Assembly: GCF_021347895.1 (NCBI RefSeq)
Contig: NC_067120.1
Span: 24,227,361 to 24,291,360 of the forward strand
Length of the DNA stretch: 64,000 nt
Origin: Acanthochromis polyacanthus
Taxonomy: Eukaryota; Chordata; Actinopteri; Pomacentridae
Direction: 5' to 3'
The notes beneath the pieces were generated by a model. The model was not told where the DNA came from. It searched no databases and saw only the letters and a program-made list of their open reading frames with translations. This document shows positions 11,898 through 28,478 of this stretch, one piece after another. A program made the translations under genes and the position numbers. The number at the start of each line of letters is the position of its first letter. Positions within the stretch are counted from its first letter, which is position 1.

Positions 11898-12378
11898 TAT
11901 GTGTGTATGTATATTAGTTCCACAGAAATATAAAAAAGGTACACTTGCCTGAGAGTTATGGGGGAATTGGATGATTTCTGAGCAGATTTCTGGATGCGAA
12001 TTTGTGGTGAACATCAGAAAAATACTATTCTTACTAAGTCTAAGTCACACCAAATCTATAAATGTGTATTATGTCTCTGTGTGCTCAGATTTGCCTCAGT
12101 TATGATTCCCAGAAGTGGCACAAATTTGGATGCAAATTGTGGCATTGAGTATGCCTCAAGTGTCTCAATGACTTTTGTGTTACAGGCACCACTGCAGCTT
12201 CAGCTTCTGACTATCTCAGTGAAGGGCCACATGAGCTAGAAACTGTATTAGTGAAGGCCTGGTTGTTCCAAGTTGGCTCATTGGCTCACCGGGAGCTTAA
12301 TTTGGACATGAGTAAAATCACAAATAACTACAGTATGGCAACTCTCACAGAAAGATTATTCCTCAGCCCCATTTTGTA

Positions 12379-13930
12379 CACTGCTCAAAAAAATTAAAGG
12401 AACACTTTGAAAACCCATCATATTTCAATGCGGGGAAAAAACAAACTGGATATTTACATTGATATGGACTGGTTAATGTGTTAGGAATGAAAAGATGCCA
12501 CATTGTTTGATGGAAATGAAAATGATCAACCCCCAGGAGGGCTAAATTCAAGAAAAATCTAAATCAAAGTGAAAAACTGATGTGGCAGACTGGTCCATTT
12601 TCTGAAATTCGTTGGTAGCAACTCAAAACAGTACTCAGTAGTTTGTATGACCTCCATATGCTTGTGTGCAGACTGACAATATCGGGACAAGCTCCGAATG
12701 AGACGATGGATGGTGTCCTGGGGTATCTCCTCCCAGAACTGGACCAGGGCATCACTGAGCTCCTGGACAGCCTGAGGAGCAACCTGGTGGTGTTGGACAG
12801 AACAAAAAATAATGTTCCAAAGGCATTCTATTGGATTTAGGTCAGGTGAGTATTGGGGCCAGTCAATGCTGTCAATTCCTTCATCCTCCAGGAAGTGCCT
12901 GCATCCTCTTGCCACATGAGGCCAGGCATTGTCGTGCACCACAAGGAACCCAGGACCATTGCACCAATGTAGGGTCTGACAATGGATTCAAGGATTTAAT
13001 CCTGATGCCTAATGGCAGTCAGAGTGCCGTTGTCCAGCCTGTAGAGGTCTGTGCGTCCCTCCATGGATAGGCCTCCTCAGACCATCACTGACTCACCACC
13101 AAACCGGTCATGCTAAACCATGTTACAGGCAGCATAACATTCTCCATGGCGTCTCCAGACCTTTCCATGTCTGTGACGTGCTCACGATGAATCTGCTCTC
13201 ATCTGTGAAAAGCAAAAGGCACCATTGGCAGACCTGCCAATTCCTGTGCTAATCAAGCTCCACGGTGTCAGGCAGTGAGCACAGGACCCACTAGAGGATG
13301 TCAGGCCCTCAGTCCACTCTCATTACATCTCTTTCTGATTGTTTGGTCAGAGACATTCACACCAGTGGTCTGCTAGAGGTCATTTTGTAGAGCTCTGGCT
13401 GTGCTCATCCTGTTCCTCCTTGCACAAAGGAGCAGATGCCTGTCCTGCTGATGGGTTGAGGACCTTCTGCAGCCCTGTCCAGCTCTCCTCGAGTAACTGC
13501 CTGTCTCCTGGAACCTCCTCCATGCTCTTCAGACTGTGCTGGGCAACACAGCAAACCTTCTGGTTATGGCATGTGTGCCATTGTGGAGGAGCTGGACTGC
13601 CTCTTCAACCTCTGTAGGGTCCATGTATCGCCTCATGCTACCAGTAGTGACAGTGACCCTAGCCAAATGTAAAACTATTGAAAAACAGTCAGAAAACACA
13701 AGAAGGGAATAAAATGTCAGTGGCCTTCGTGTGTAAAACCAATCCTGTTTTGAGGGTTGTCTCATTGTTACCCCTCTAGTGCACCTGTTAATTTTATGAA
13801 CACCAAAGCAGCTGAAACTGACTAAAAACCCCCTCTTTTACTTACTTGACCAGATCAGTATCCCACATGTTTCACTGATTTAATGCAATACTTAGATTAA
13901 AAAGTGTTCCTTTAATTTTTTTGAGCAGTG
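12379..13930 (-). mobile_element. Tc1-type DNA transposon, full length, decayed
   Basis: A 1552-bp element between TA dinucleotides (12377-12378 and 13931-13932). The terminal inverted repeats are 30 bp and identical, starting CACTGCTCAAAAAAATTAAA at each end. The broken transposase gene lies on the minus strand and fills most of the interior. Perfect ends with a decayed gene suggest either that the copy was moved in trans or that it is fairly recent and lost its frame by indels. The terminal sequence is that of a Tc1 family found widely in fish and amphibians. Confidence 0.92.
12559..13636 (-). pseudogene. Tc1-family transposase, frameshifted (DD34E)
   Basis: Read on the minus strand, the start is at 13636 (MRRYMDPTEVEEAVQLLHNG), an N-terminal helix-turn-helix that stays open for about 35 codons. 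Downstream the frame is broken. The first catalytic Asp is in FTDESRF (codon 13201-13203). The intact C-terminal frame to the stop at 12559 carries the second Asp in VVHDNAWPH (codon 12931-12933) and the Glu in SPDLNPIECLW (codon 12826-12828). Asp and Glu are 34 residues apart, the DD34E spacing of Tc1 enzymes. The catalytic triad is therefore still visible, but no single frame joins it, so no active enzyme is expected from this copy. Plus-strand open frames over the same interval are antisense shadows. Confidence 0.9.
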
Positions 13931-13932
13931 TA

Positions 13933-18698
<4,766 letters not shown>

Positions 18699-18892
18699 CG
18701 GTCATGCGCATGCATATCTATTTTTCTAATTAAATGTGTCAGCGCTTTACATCCAGCTGATTTAACCCCATGCTGGAAAGAAATCCTCCAAGCACACACA
18801 ACCTGAAGGTGCAAAAAAATGTAAGCACATCTACCGAAACATGAAGATGACACTCAGAAAATAACCTAAAATTTTACTAGTCAGGAGCTACA

Positions 18893-18894
<2 letters not shown>

Positions 18895-18932
<38 letters not shown>
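18895..18932. repeat. (CA)n microsatellite
   Basis: About 19 CA units, 200 bp from the (TG) tract and in the opposite phase on this strand, so the two could pair as a long imperfect inverted repeat. Confidence 0.95.
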
Positions 18933-18937
<5 letters not shown>

Positions 18938-19599
18938 GTACACAAAACATGCTGAATGTGTGTATTACCACTGGTTTTGGCAAGACAGGGGAGATGAAAA
19001 AGGTCCAGGCACAAGCCAAAGGGCTCATATCCAACAGCTCCTCTGGTATCAAACATCAGTTGAAAATCACAGAGCTCAGCAACCCTGGACACCTGACCAC
19101 ACACACCAACACACATGCTGCCTGTGTCACAAATAAAGACAAATATAGACGGAAAAACAACACCACGATGCTCCAGGCAGGAAATAAAATTGTCAAAAGG
19201 CCACAGCAGCAGCCTGTAAAAACTGAAGCTTCAGTTTAAAAAAACTGAAATGACATTTAGAAAAAAAAACAGGTTGTTTTGATGGAACATTTTGGTTTTG
19301 GCTGGTGGTCAGTTGTCACCCTGGGAAAGACTGCAGTGCGGTTAGAACAACAGTGAGGACTGCGCTTGTTTCACTGTTTAGATTTCCAAGTTAGTGTGAG
19401 AGGGCGAGGTAACGCGTTAACTCTGAGCATCGATTCTTAGTACGACACATCTGCACATTACCGCTCTCCCACTGACTGTTAAGTCTAAAATATTTTTGAG
19501 TTTTCTTGTCTCAACTGCTGTCAGAGGACTATACTACCGATTTATGAAATATAATAATAGGCTTATTAAGCTTCAGAAAAATGAGCAGTGATGAAAATG

Positions 19600-19825
19600 T
19601 TAACCCTCTGAACCCCAAAACACAACAACTGGTTTATCTTTTTAAAAAGTTGTTGAAAACTGTTGATTCCGTACTAAGCAAAAACAATTGCATTCCATGG
19701 CACACTGCACAGAAGATGCTTTTGAGTTCTCTCTACATTCATGTAGCCATGGTGGTGCTGTTTGCATAGAGGTGCAGGTCTTCATAGAACAGTGAAAAAT
19801 GAGCCCACAATGAGGAAAAATGTGG
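19600..19825. repeat. repeat copy A (CCCTCTGAACCCCAAAA family), short form
   Basis: Begins TAACCCTCTGAACCCCAAAA and shares, in the same order, AGTTCTCTCT, a CATGGTGGTGCTG-type block and AAAATGAGCCCACA with the longer copy at 21007-21705. Relative to that copy it lacks much of the middle. I do not know the family name. Confidence 0.6.
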
Positions 19826-21006
19826 CAAGAGTCTGTTCTGTGTTAATAACAGTCCAAAGCTCAAAAAAATATACAATACACAAGGACAGAACAGAGAAAC
19901 GGCAAAAACACTCATTTGAGAAGCTACAACCCAGGAAAGACTGACATTTTGTCTGAAGTAGGGACATAAAAGACTCATCAGTTCTTAAATTATTGTCAAG
20001 CCAGATTTCTGTCTGTTTAACATTTATGTTTCCTGATCTGATTTCAATCACTAAATTTCTGCAAAGGCAGTGTAATCAGCAGCAGTAGCAAGAAAACAAA
20101 TAAAACACAACCTGGACCTAAGAGCACGTCTACAAAAAGGGAGAGAATTTCTTCCAAAGAATTCTTTATAATAAGACAACAGTGAGAATGTTTCTTTTCA
20201 TATTCATCCTTTGTGTGTTTGTCTACCTGAAGTGCACGATCCAGACACAATTACTGTGACCCTCACAACGGTTTGACTGTAATGGCAGCAACATAGAAAC
20301 CCAAGATTACTTGGTTTCTGCACGCCAAAAAGACAAAGTGTAATAAAACTTCAAATACAAATGGGATGTAAATGTAGAGCCTGCTGAGGAGAAACCAGTG
20401 AAAAAGACCAAATGATTCAGGCTCTCAGTGAAACTATGTGGCGATAGCAAGACAGAAAAAAGAGATGGAAATGGGAGGGAAAACTGGATTTACACTCGCA
20501 GCTATCAGCCATGATGAGCAGAGCGACCGATGGGTGTGGATTCCTGCTGAAGTTGCCAGTGACAAAGCGCCCCAAGCAAACACCAACTCTGCAGACTTGT
20601 ATCGAGCCTGCCTGCCTTCCTGCATGCCGCCTCTCATGTGGACTGACGGGATTATCCACAAGCATTTTACATTTTATCCATTTCTTTTATCCAAAGTGGC
20701 ACACACACAGAAGAGGCAGGAGTGATTTCGGGGACTTGGCTCAGAGAAGGTTCAGCTTTTATTTCTTGGACATTACTTTGGCAGAAGTGTTTTCATTACA
20801 TATACAGATATGTTTACAGACATTACCATCACAGGTTTGTTGGCACATATGTCAATTCCACTCAGAAATCATATCAAACATCTAGAGGTAGGTGAGAGAG
20901 GACATGGTCTTGCTGCTGTCTCCAAGTCACTGAAGTGCTTGAATGTGGTGGTTGAGTATTTGCAAAGCCCAGGAGGTCCCTGTACTGGATCTAAGTATAT
21001 CAAATA

Positions 21007-21705
21007 TTCACCCTCTGAACCCCAAAATCCACTGGTGAGTTTGTCAAGAATGTTGTCTTTAGAGAACTGTCAAAATTACACTAAGAGTCAGAAACAGATT
21101 TTTTTTTTTTTTCACCTTTCCAACAATCCTTGAATTAATCATGTGTCACATCAAATCTGAGGCTAAAAATCACAATATTTTCTCAAAATCACTTTACAAG
21201 TCCCAGTCTAAAATTTGCCAGAAATGAACTATTAGCTCCAACCAGATAATAGTTACAAAAATTCCACACTTGCATGACCAAAATTTGGGGACTATTCAAC
21301 TGAAATGACTGTTTACACAGAGCAGAGAGGAGACAAGTATGGAAACAGAAAAAAAACGTATGTGGGGTTTTTTTGTTTGTTTTTTTAACTTGCATTGGTA
21401 ACACCTGTGGGCAATTATGAAACATAATGTACATGGGTTTTTTTTCAAACCTGGAAAATGAAATAATTTTGTAAATATAACCATCCAAGGAATTATACTT
21501 TTCTAAAATGTATTTTATAATTCTAATCAGTATAACTGTGTAATACTACACAGAAGACTTTTTTTACTTGTAGTTCTCTCTGCTTCTAGCTATGGTTGTG
21601 CTGATTCCATAGTTTCCACAAATGTGTAGGACTTTAAATCGCAGTGGCAAAATGAGCCCACAGGATCAAATATCACCCAGAAACGGCTTCAGTTCAGAGG
21701 GTTGA
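21007..21705. repeat. repeat copy B (CCCTCTGAACCCCAAAA family), long form with inverted ends
   Basis: Starts TTCACCCTCTGAACCCC and ends GTTCAGAGGGTTGAA, so its tips are imperfect inverted repeats. The interior shares AGTTCTCTCTGC, TATGGTTGTGCTG and AAAATGAGCCCACAGG with copy A 1.4 kb away. At about 700 bp with no coding capacity it looks like a non-autonomous DNA element. Class assignment is inference. Confidence 0.6.
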
Positions 21706-21709
21706 AAAT

Positions 21710-24700
21710 GTACTCTGCTTTAAAGGTTTCAGAGGGTGCTTTTTCATTGAAAACACCACCTAGTAATAGTATGACTAAGGTGGATGTAATAATGTGGTGC
21801 TTTGTTTCTGTTTCATCAGCTTTGGCAGGGGTGCAGTTGAGAAGTTTTAGAACAGGTTCATGAACACCAGTGTCACTGACTCATTGTTGTGAAGCTGTTA
21901 TGCTCTCTAAGATTTTTTGTGAATTTTGCTGCTATCATGATGAAGATGCCACCATCACTTCGACATATTACCACATACACACTGGATCATGATTTCCTTC
22001 CCAGCTGCTAAGAAAATGACACGCACACACATGGAATATTCAATCAATGCTATTGATTGGCTTGAAGAAATACATATGGTAGGCTAGGCAAGGAGAGAAG
22101 GAACTTCCCAGGCAGATTTAGTCAGTAGTAGATTAGGTGGTAAAGGTCAAACCTTCCAGTTTCATTCACCTCTCTATCACATCAGCAGTTCTTTTAGTTA
22201 AGTGACAAATTTTAAATCACAACTCCCAGTGATGAGTGACACGATAGATCAAAACACAGGAATCAGAGTCACAGTGATGCTCCTGTGACAGTCAAATGAC
22301 CGTGTATGACAAAGAGGTACAAGGGCAAAGAACAAGAGCAAGAGCAGCTGAGGAGAACAGGCAGATAAGAGGTTATCAGAGTCAGAAGAGAGGAAAAGGG
22401 GGAGAAAATAGGTCTAGCCAGAGGATTTTTTGTTTTCAGCCCCAAGTAAATCACTCCGTTCCTGGGTGGATGTGGAAAGGCTCCATCTGGGAAGTTAAAA
22501 ATAAATACCGGTAAATAAAAAATAATAAGTTGGCTTGGTCAGTCAAATCTGCCTGATTATGAAACATTAAACTTTCAAAAGTTTCACAAACACCTCAAAC
22601 TTGAATTCTCCCCTCAGATTTAGTTTAACTTGGTTCATCACTTGTACTTATGGTAACATGGACACAAACCCTGTCACAAATCTCTGCATCCTGTTTTTGC
22701 TCTTATCTGATTCTGACTTCAGAGGGCGCTGTTTTTTGTCTGTCATGCAATATTTTTACAAAATCAATGTATAGGAGGTCCAATTAGCATCGTCCTATTT
22801 GTGCAACAAAGAATCATTTTTTGTTTCGATTATGTAAAATGGCCTTTTTTTACACAACACTTTTATTTACTTGTTTAATGGCATTCTCTCTACAATTCCT
22901 CTGAAAAGAAGATCATTTACCAAATTTAAATTATCCATGACTTGAAACTGTGGCTAGGCACACCTAGCTAGACTCCACGCACTCCAAGGCAACAGTGCTA
23001 CAATAAACTATGCCTTCATGAACCTGAAAAATTTGCAGGCTTTAGTCCAACATTGTGCACCAAAATTTTAGAAACATCTCTCAATTTAATGTACTACAAC
23101 ATTACAACAAAACAATGTTAGCTAATTTAACACCTTACCTGCAACAGTTTCGATTACAAGCTGATTTTTTGGATAGCAAATATATATAAAAAAGCTCAGT
23201 TCTGCTCTACAAAATTAACCTTTTTCCCATTCAACACATTTACAAGCACAAGAGATAAAGAACCGCTGTTTTATAACGCATTTTGCTAGCAAGTCACTGG
23301 TAGCAATATACCAACATGTATACATATGAGCCAAATCGTATGACCACAAAGCAGAAATGAATAATGACCACTAACAAATGTGCATTCAACAATAGGTAAA
23401 CCATCAGTTGTTGGGGTCTATGGAGTGGAATCAAGAGAAATGGGTACTTGTACAGACCTGGGCTAAGACTACACTGCTGAGGTCAAATCGCTGGGATGGA
23501 GCATCTCAGAAATAGTAAGCCTTGCAGGGTACTCTCTGTCAGCAGTAATGAGAACATACTGAACTGGTCTGTGACAGGGTGTTGGGGGATGTACTGGAAT
23601 CATGGAAGCGCCAACTCCAAACTTCTAGGTCTTAAAGGATCCATTGCAGTCATTTTGATAATAGATTCTACAGTTAACCTTTGGAGGTCTCGCAGACTAC
23701 TTGCCTTGGTGGCCTTGATCCGTTTTGCCATCAAGCAAATGACCTAAAGCATATTGGTCATAATTTTTGTCTCAGTATATAATCCAGTACATGAAAAATT
23801 GTCCTGCAAAAATAAAATCATTCCAGCCTAGTCTGGTTGGAATGACATTTTGTATATTATGTGGAAAAATGGATGCATTTTCACTTTAATAGACAGCTAA
23901 AATGCTTTGTTTTTGGAGCTGGATAAATATTTATGTACTAAGTAGGGGTTGATCACCAATCAATCGGTCACATTATTGCTTTACAAAAACAGAGTTCAGA
24001 TAAAATCAATACATTTTTAAAAGTGCTCCTTTGGCTTTGATGCAGCTTTCTCTGCATATATGTAGTCACCACTCTGCGTTCTCAGTTTAGTTATATGTCA
24101 GAAGAAATAGCCGTTTAAAAGGTTAAAAATAAGAAATTTTAATTTAAGCTGAAATGAATCCTTTACTAAAATGGATTCTTAGGCACATTAATGCATACTC
24201 TATGAATATGTTCTATGCTGTCACACTCCTCTCCTCATAATCCAAAAACTCATACATGCATCACATGCAACACATCTTTACCGTTTCTAGGCAATCTCTC
24301 TGGCGACCTTCATTGACTAATATTCCTCTCTTTGCTGGGTAAAACTCAAATTAGTCCTCACAAAGACAGTAATGCTGTAACACATGCTTGCACACGACAA
24401 CCCTTGGTGACTCAACATCAGCTCAACATAAGCTCCAAACACCCCTCTATCCCTTTCTAATGCCTCCTCCCTTCACAAAACCTCTAATGTACATACCAGG
24501 GCTTCCCATAAAGAGACCGCACTATAATGACGCGGTGCCTCCTGGCACTGTTAAAAACAACATCGCATAGAGCTGAATTAAAACAGCCTGGGAAGGGCAG
24601 AATAAAGCCAACCCCAACAATGAAGGCTTGTGGTGTAAATGGAGCACTAAAAGACATTGGCTTGACCAGAAACCAGTTTCAGTCATCTCCAGCATTCAGC

Positions 24701-25654
24701 TCCATGGAAAACAATTAACTTGGAAAACATTTTTATTGAATCAGGGCTCATGGAATGGTTGATATTGAAATTGCTTGAAATGTACATCTGAAGGGATCTG
24801 CTGCAATGCTGCAAGAAACAATTACTTTTCCTATTGTTTGACCTGTCTCTTTTTTAAGTTAAGTGATTCAAATTCGAAACGTCCCTTCTTTCACTCGCTT
24901 ATCCAAAACAGTAAGCATATGAATGAGCAATAATATTGAAGCAAAGAAAGACAGCAAATTTGTGAGAAAAACGGTCAGCATTTTGAGAAATTACTCAATT
25001 ATCAACAAAGATTTTTTCAATCAATTTATTTTAAGAAATGAATATTTTTTTTAACTTATTTCACCACTAATTTGTTGCATTTGACTCCCAGTGGTACACA
25101 ATGTTGTAGAGACACATCCTGCATCACTTCTTGACTACTGATGCCAGCTGTGCCATTAAAAATGATCTTTCAAACATAGACTGTCTAATCTCGACACAGT
25201 CTACCAAACATCCTGAGATGTCGTCCGATTCCCAGCCAAATGTGATGTGTAGTTTAAGCCATTTTTATGCCACAATGTCTATTTATCTTTTTCACAATCG
25301 TAGAATTACAGCTAAAAAGACATCATATGCTTTATTTTCCATTCTGATCAAAATTCAAGCATTTACAAAGATAAATAATTTGGTTAGAATTATATACTCA
25401 ATTCTAATTTCTGTTTTCAGCTTGACACACTCAACCTGACTCCATTGCCAGGACTCAGACATCCAAAACAATTCAAGCGTAGTCTGGTGCTGCCACGTGG
25501 CCGATTGGCGAGGTGAGAACCAGCCCTGGTGTGAAACAGAGGGTCACTGGCACACCAGCAGGGCCAGAGCAGCAGGTGTGCCCTCTAATCTGTATCTGTT
25601 GCACAGAAATGAGCTGGCACTCTCTAAAATAGTTATTCCGAGCCCTATGCCATT
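21710..25654. other. intron 2 segment, unique AT-rich DNA
   Basis: No gene recognised. A small perfect hairpin, CAATCAATGCTATTGATTG, lies at 22041-22059. The sequence at about 25440-25640 is more GC-rich and contains an 8-bp inverted repeat, GGCACACC..GGTGTGCC. Confidence 0.5.
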
Positions 25655-25860
25655 AAAGCCCTGGAGTCTGCAGGTTTTCATTCCAACAAACCACCACAGT
25701 GGCCGATTCCGCTGAATAGCAAGTCTTCGTCCAGGGAGAAGGAACTAATTAGTGAAATGAGCTGGATGGAAGAAAAGTCTGCATACAATCAGGCCTCAGT
25801 GACACCATGATGAGAACCACTGCCTTAAAGAACTGGAGCACCAAGTTTGGAAGTGTTCCT
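25655..25860. repeat. fold-back dispersed repeat, old
   Basis: The left arm, TCTGCAGGTTTTCATTCCA (25667-25685), is mirrored by TGGAAGAAAAGTCTGCA (25767-25783), with 13 of 17 positions complementary. Between them sits GGAACTAATTAGTGAAATGA. The right side ends in a GAGAACCACTGCC-type string. This combination resembles a widespread vertebrate repeat with a TGCAGGTTTT-CATTCCA start. Its class is unknown to me. Confidence 0.45.
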
Positions 25861-28058
25861 CTGTAAAGAAAAAAAAAGCATGTCACATTTGACCTAAATC
25901 AGCTCGAGGGGCAATTTTGATTTGCTTGAGGAAATGTTTGTTTACAAACAGCTGTAATCAATATAATTCAACCCTCTTAACCTGCGATATGCTCTGCTAA
26001 CATGAATAGGATTTAATGAAAACATCAACTAAGCCTTGGCAACTGAGTCTAACGATGCATATCTGAAGGATTTTTAGGAACTTTATGCTTCACTAAAAAG
26101 GTCTAAAACATTTTCTCCAAAAAGGCCCTTCAGCAAAATGATTTAAGTCTCCCCGCTGACTACTTTCTCAGGTAGGCTTTTACAAGCTTCTGATGCCTCT
26201 CTTTTGGAAGTTTAGTCAGTCACTCTTGTGCAAAAGCTCCAAGTTTGGGCCTAGGAAAAAAACAACAGTGATATGTACCAACAACAGACACTTATTAAAT
26301 ACCAATAAGAAAACTGTTTGATAGAATGTTCAATAGTTTCATGCATTATCACGACAACGGAGCTCCTTTATTCTAGGGCTTTACCCAAATATTCAGTCGT
26401 GACGGTGGTATCCTAATATTTATTTTGAGATCTTAATATTCGTCCCCAAGCCTCCCACCCCCTCAGCTTGACTGTTCAGATGGTCTTCTCCTTCTTGCTA
26501 TATATGCAGGTGTTAGCCTGGCATTCTGCTGATCCATGAGCCCAAACAGTGTAGGTTCCCCGCTCTATACCACAGACTCACAGAACTTCACAGACCTGTC
26601 CAAATCTGGAGTGTGCTTATGGAGTGATGACACGAAACGGTTTGGACTCATGGTTCAGCAGTTTGTCTGGCTTATGCAGAGTAACGGTGACACAACAAGA
26701 CAGCTTTACTTTTCTCCATGTCATATCATTGTAAAATAGATTTGCATTTAGGATTGCTTGTCAGGAAAAGCAAGAGAGGCATTAAAAAAACAATTAGTTG
26801 AAAAACAGTAGATCAGGAAAATTATTAAGCGCAGATAGAGTTGCAGCAACCATACTTCTCAGAGAGAAAATGCTAACCCCTCCCCTTTTTTAAAGTGAAA
26901 TCTTGAACCTTGAATTCCATTTGTTTGTGATAGTCCAGATGTGAAAAGCACTACTTTCTAAATGCATGTACTTGATCTGAACTTGATTTCTCACCACCAT
27001 TTCCCTGCCATGGCCATTTGTAATTAATTAACCTGAGTTGGAAAAAGCCATAGCCGTGTATTGATCACTGGATGAGGAAACGCATAAAATGTTCCAAATA
27101 TAGGAGTTTGGTTCCCACTTAGCCGAACATGTCAATAATATCTGCAACGATTGAATTATAAAAGCACTTTTTGTAATTCCATTGTGTGAAGTGCAGTTCC
27201 ATGTTTCAGATAGAATATGTCTGGGGATGGGAAGTCACAGACCTAGGAGTCAATTTCCCACACAAAAACCTTGTTTTCTGCTGATTTGACCAGAAATTGC
27301 AGTCAAGGGTGAGAACAGAGCTTTCAGTGTTGCACAGGAACTGGACGTCTAGACAAAGAAGCAGCTGTGTTGAAGCAGAACTCACAATCCCCTCGACAGC
27401 ACTTTCCTCACCCACATCAGTCACGACCTGCAGCCCCTTCTCAGGGCAAAGGACTCTAGTTCACCCTGAACAAAACAACATGAAGATCACACCACAAAGA
27501 GCGCAAAAGTGAAGAACATGGTGTTTGTTAGGGCCGTTGCCTTGGAGAGCATTGGTGAATATGCAAGAAAAAAAAGCCAGAGGAGTGCTGTAGTAGCTGC
27601 TGAATGCTTGTAAATTTAATTGCTTTTGCTACAATGCATTACTGTGAAGCCAACGGGGAGATGGTAAGTTGTGCTGGAGGGAGGCACAATCGATTAATGG
27701 CTGAGAGGGAAAGGCTGGTAGAGGCCCTTATTCCCACACTGACTCAACTGAAACTTCCAGCACTCACCATCACTGTGACTGGCTAATGGCTGAAGCAGCA
27801 ATGAATATACATGCAAGAAACAGTGCAGTTGTAAAATATTTGTCATCCTTTGACTGATTTTGATTACTTCTTTATACTACCTCCGAGAGGGAACAGAGTT
27901 TGGTTTTTAGATTATAACCATTGACAGGTTTTTGTGTCCTAAGTAAGGGAACACTATGACAAACACTGGAAAAATAACAAATAACCTTTTGTCAACAGCA
28001 AATTTTGGTCACCACATGTAAGTTTGACATAAATAGCACATATTTTGGAATTGTAACA
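25861..28058. other. intron 2 segment, unique DNA with a possible conserved island
   Basis: No gene with an exon-like structure. Around 27595-27790 there is a low-repeat stretch with ATTA and CAATCGATTAATGG motifs that could be regulatory. A 67-codon open frame at 26536-26739 contains LWSDDTK and QQFVW, faintly reminiscent of a Tc1 transposase core. Confidence 0.45.
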
Positions 28059-28066
28059 TTTGGGAT

Positions 28067-28470
28067 TAGAGCTGAAATGATTAATCCAATACCTGATTAA
28101 TTGTGAACTATTGCATTACTTGTCAACAATGTTGATAAATTAATCATTCAGTTTAATAGAATAGAATAGAATAGAATAGAATAGAATAGAATAGAATAGA
28201 ATAGAATCACTTTATTCATCCCCGAAGGGAAAGGAATTAAGGAACTCCTTAAGGGAAAAAAGTCTAATTCTCTGATTCCAGCTTTCTAAATTTCTTGTTT
28301 CCTTATTCCTGTGACAGTGAAATGATTATCTTTGAGTTGTGGATGAAACAAGACATTTGAGGATGCTATCTTGGGCTCTGGGAAACACTGATAATCAACT
28401 AATCAATTAACCAAGAAATCACTGACAGATGAATCAACAATAAAAAAAATAATCATGAGTTGCAGCCCTA
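28067..28470. mobile_element. hAT-like miniature element interrupted by a LINE tail
   Basis: The left end is TAGAGCTGAAATGATTAAT. The right end, read on the minus strand, is TAGGGCTGCAACTCATGATT, so the tips form an imperfect inverted repeat beginning TAGRGCTG. Flanking 8-mers TTTGGGAT (28059-28066) and TTTTGGAC (28471-28478) match at 6 of 8 positions, consistent with an old 8-bp hAT-type duplication. The interior CTGATTCCAGCTTTCT..GAGTTGTGGATGAAACAAGAC is a sequence that recurs in fish genomes. The (AATAG)n LINE tail lies inside it. Confidence 0.7.
28154..28246 (-). mobile_element. 5'-truncated LINE 3' tail with (AATAG)n
   Basis: Read on the minus strand it is CTTTCCCTTCGGGGATGAATAAAGTGATT followed by about ten (CTATT) units, the structure of a non-LTR retrotransposon 3' end with a microsatellite tail. 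Only the last 40 or so bases of the element plus the tail are recognisable. It sits inside the miniature element at 28067-28470, so it inserted later. Confidence 0.72.
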
Positions 28471-28478
28471 TTTTGGAC

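Noticed and set aside
12831..13617. Plus-strand open frames inside the Tc1 element
   Set aside because: They are antisense to the transposase, whose motifs read on the minus strand.
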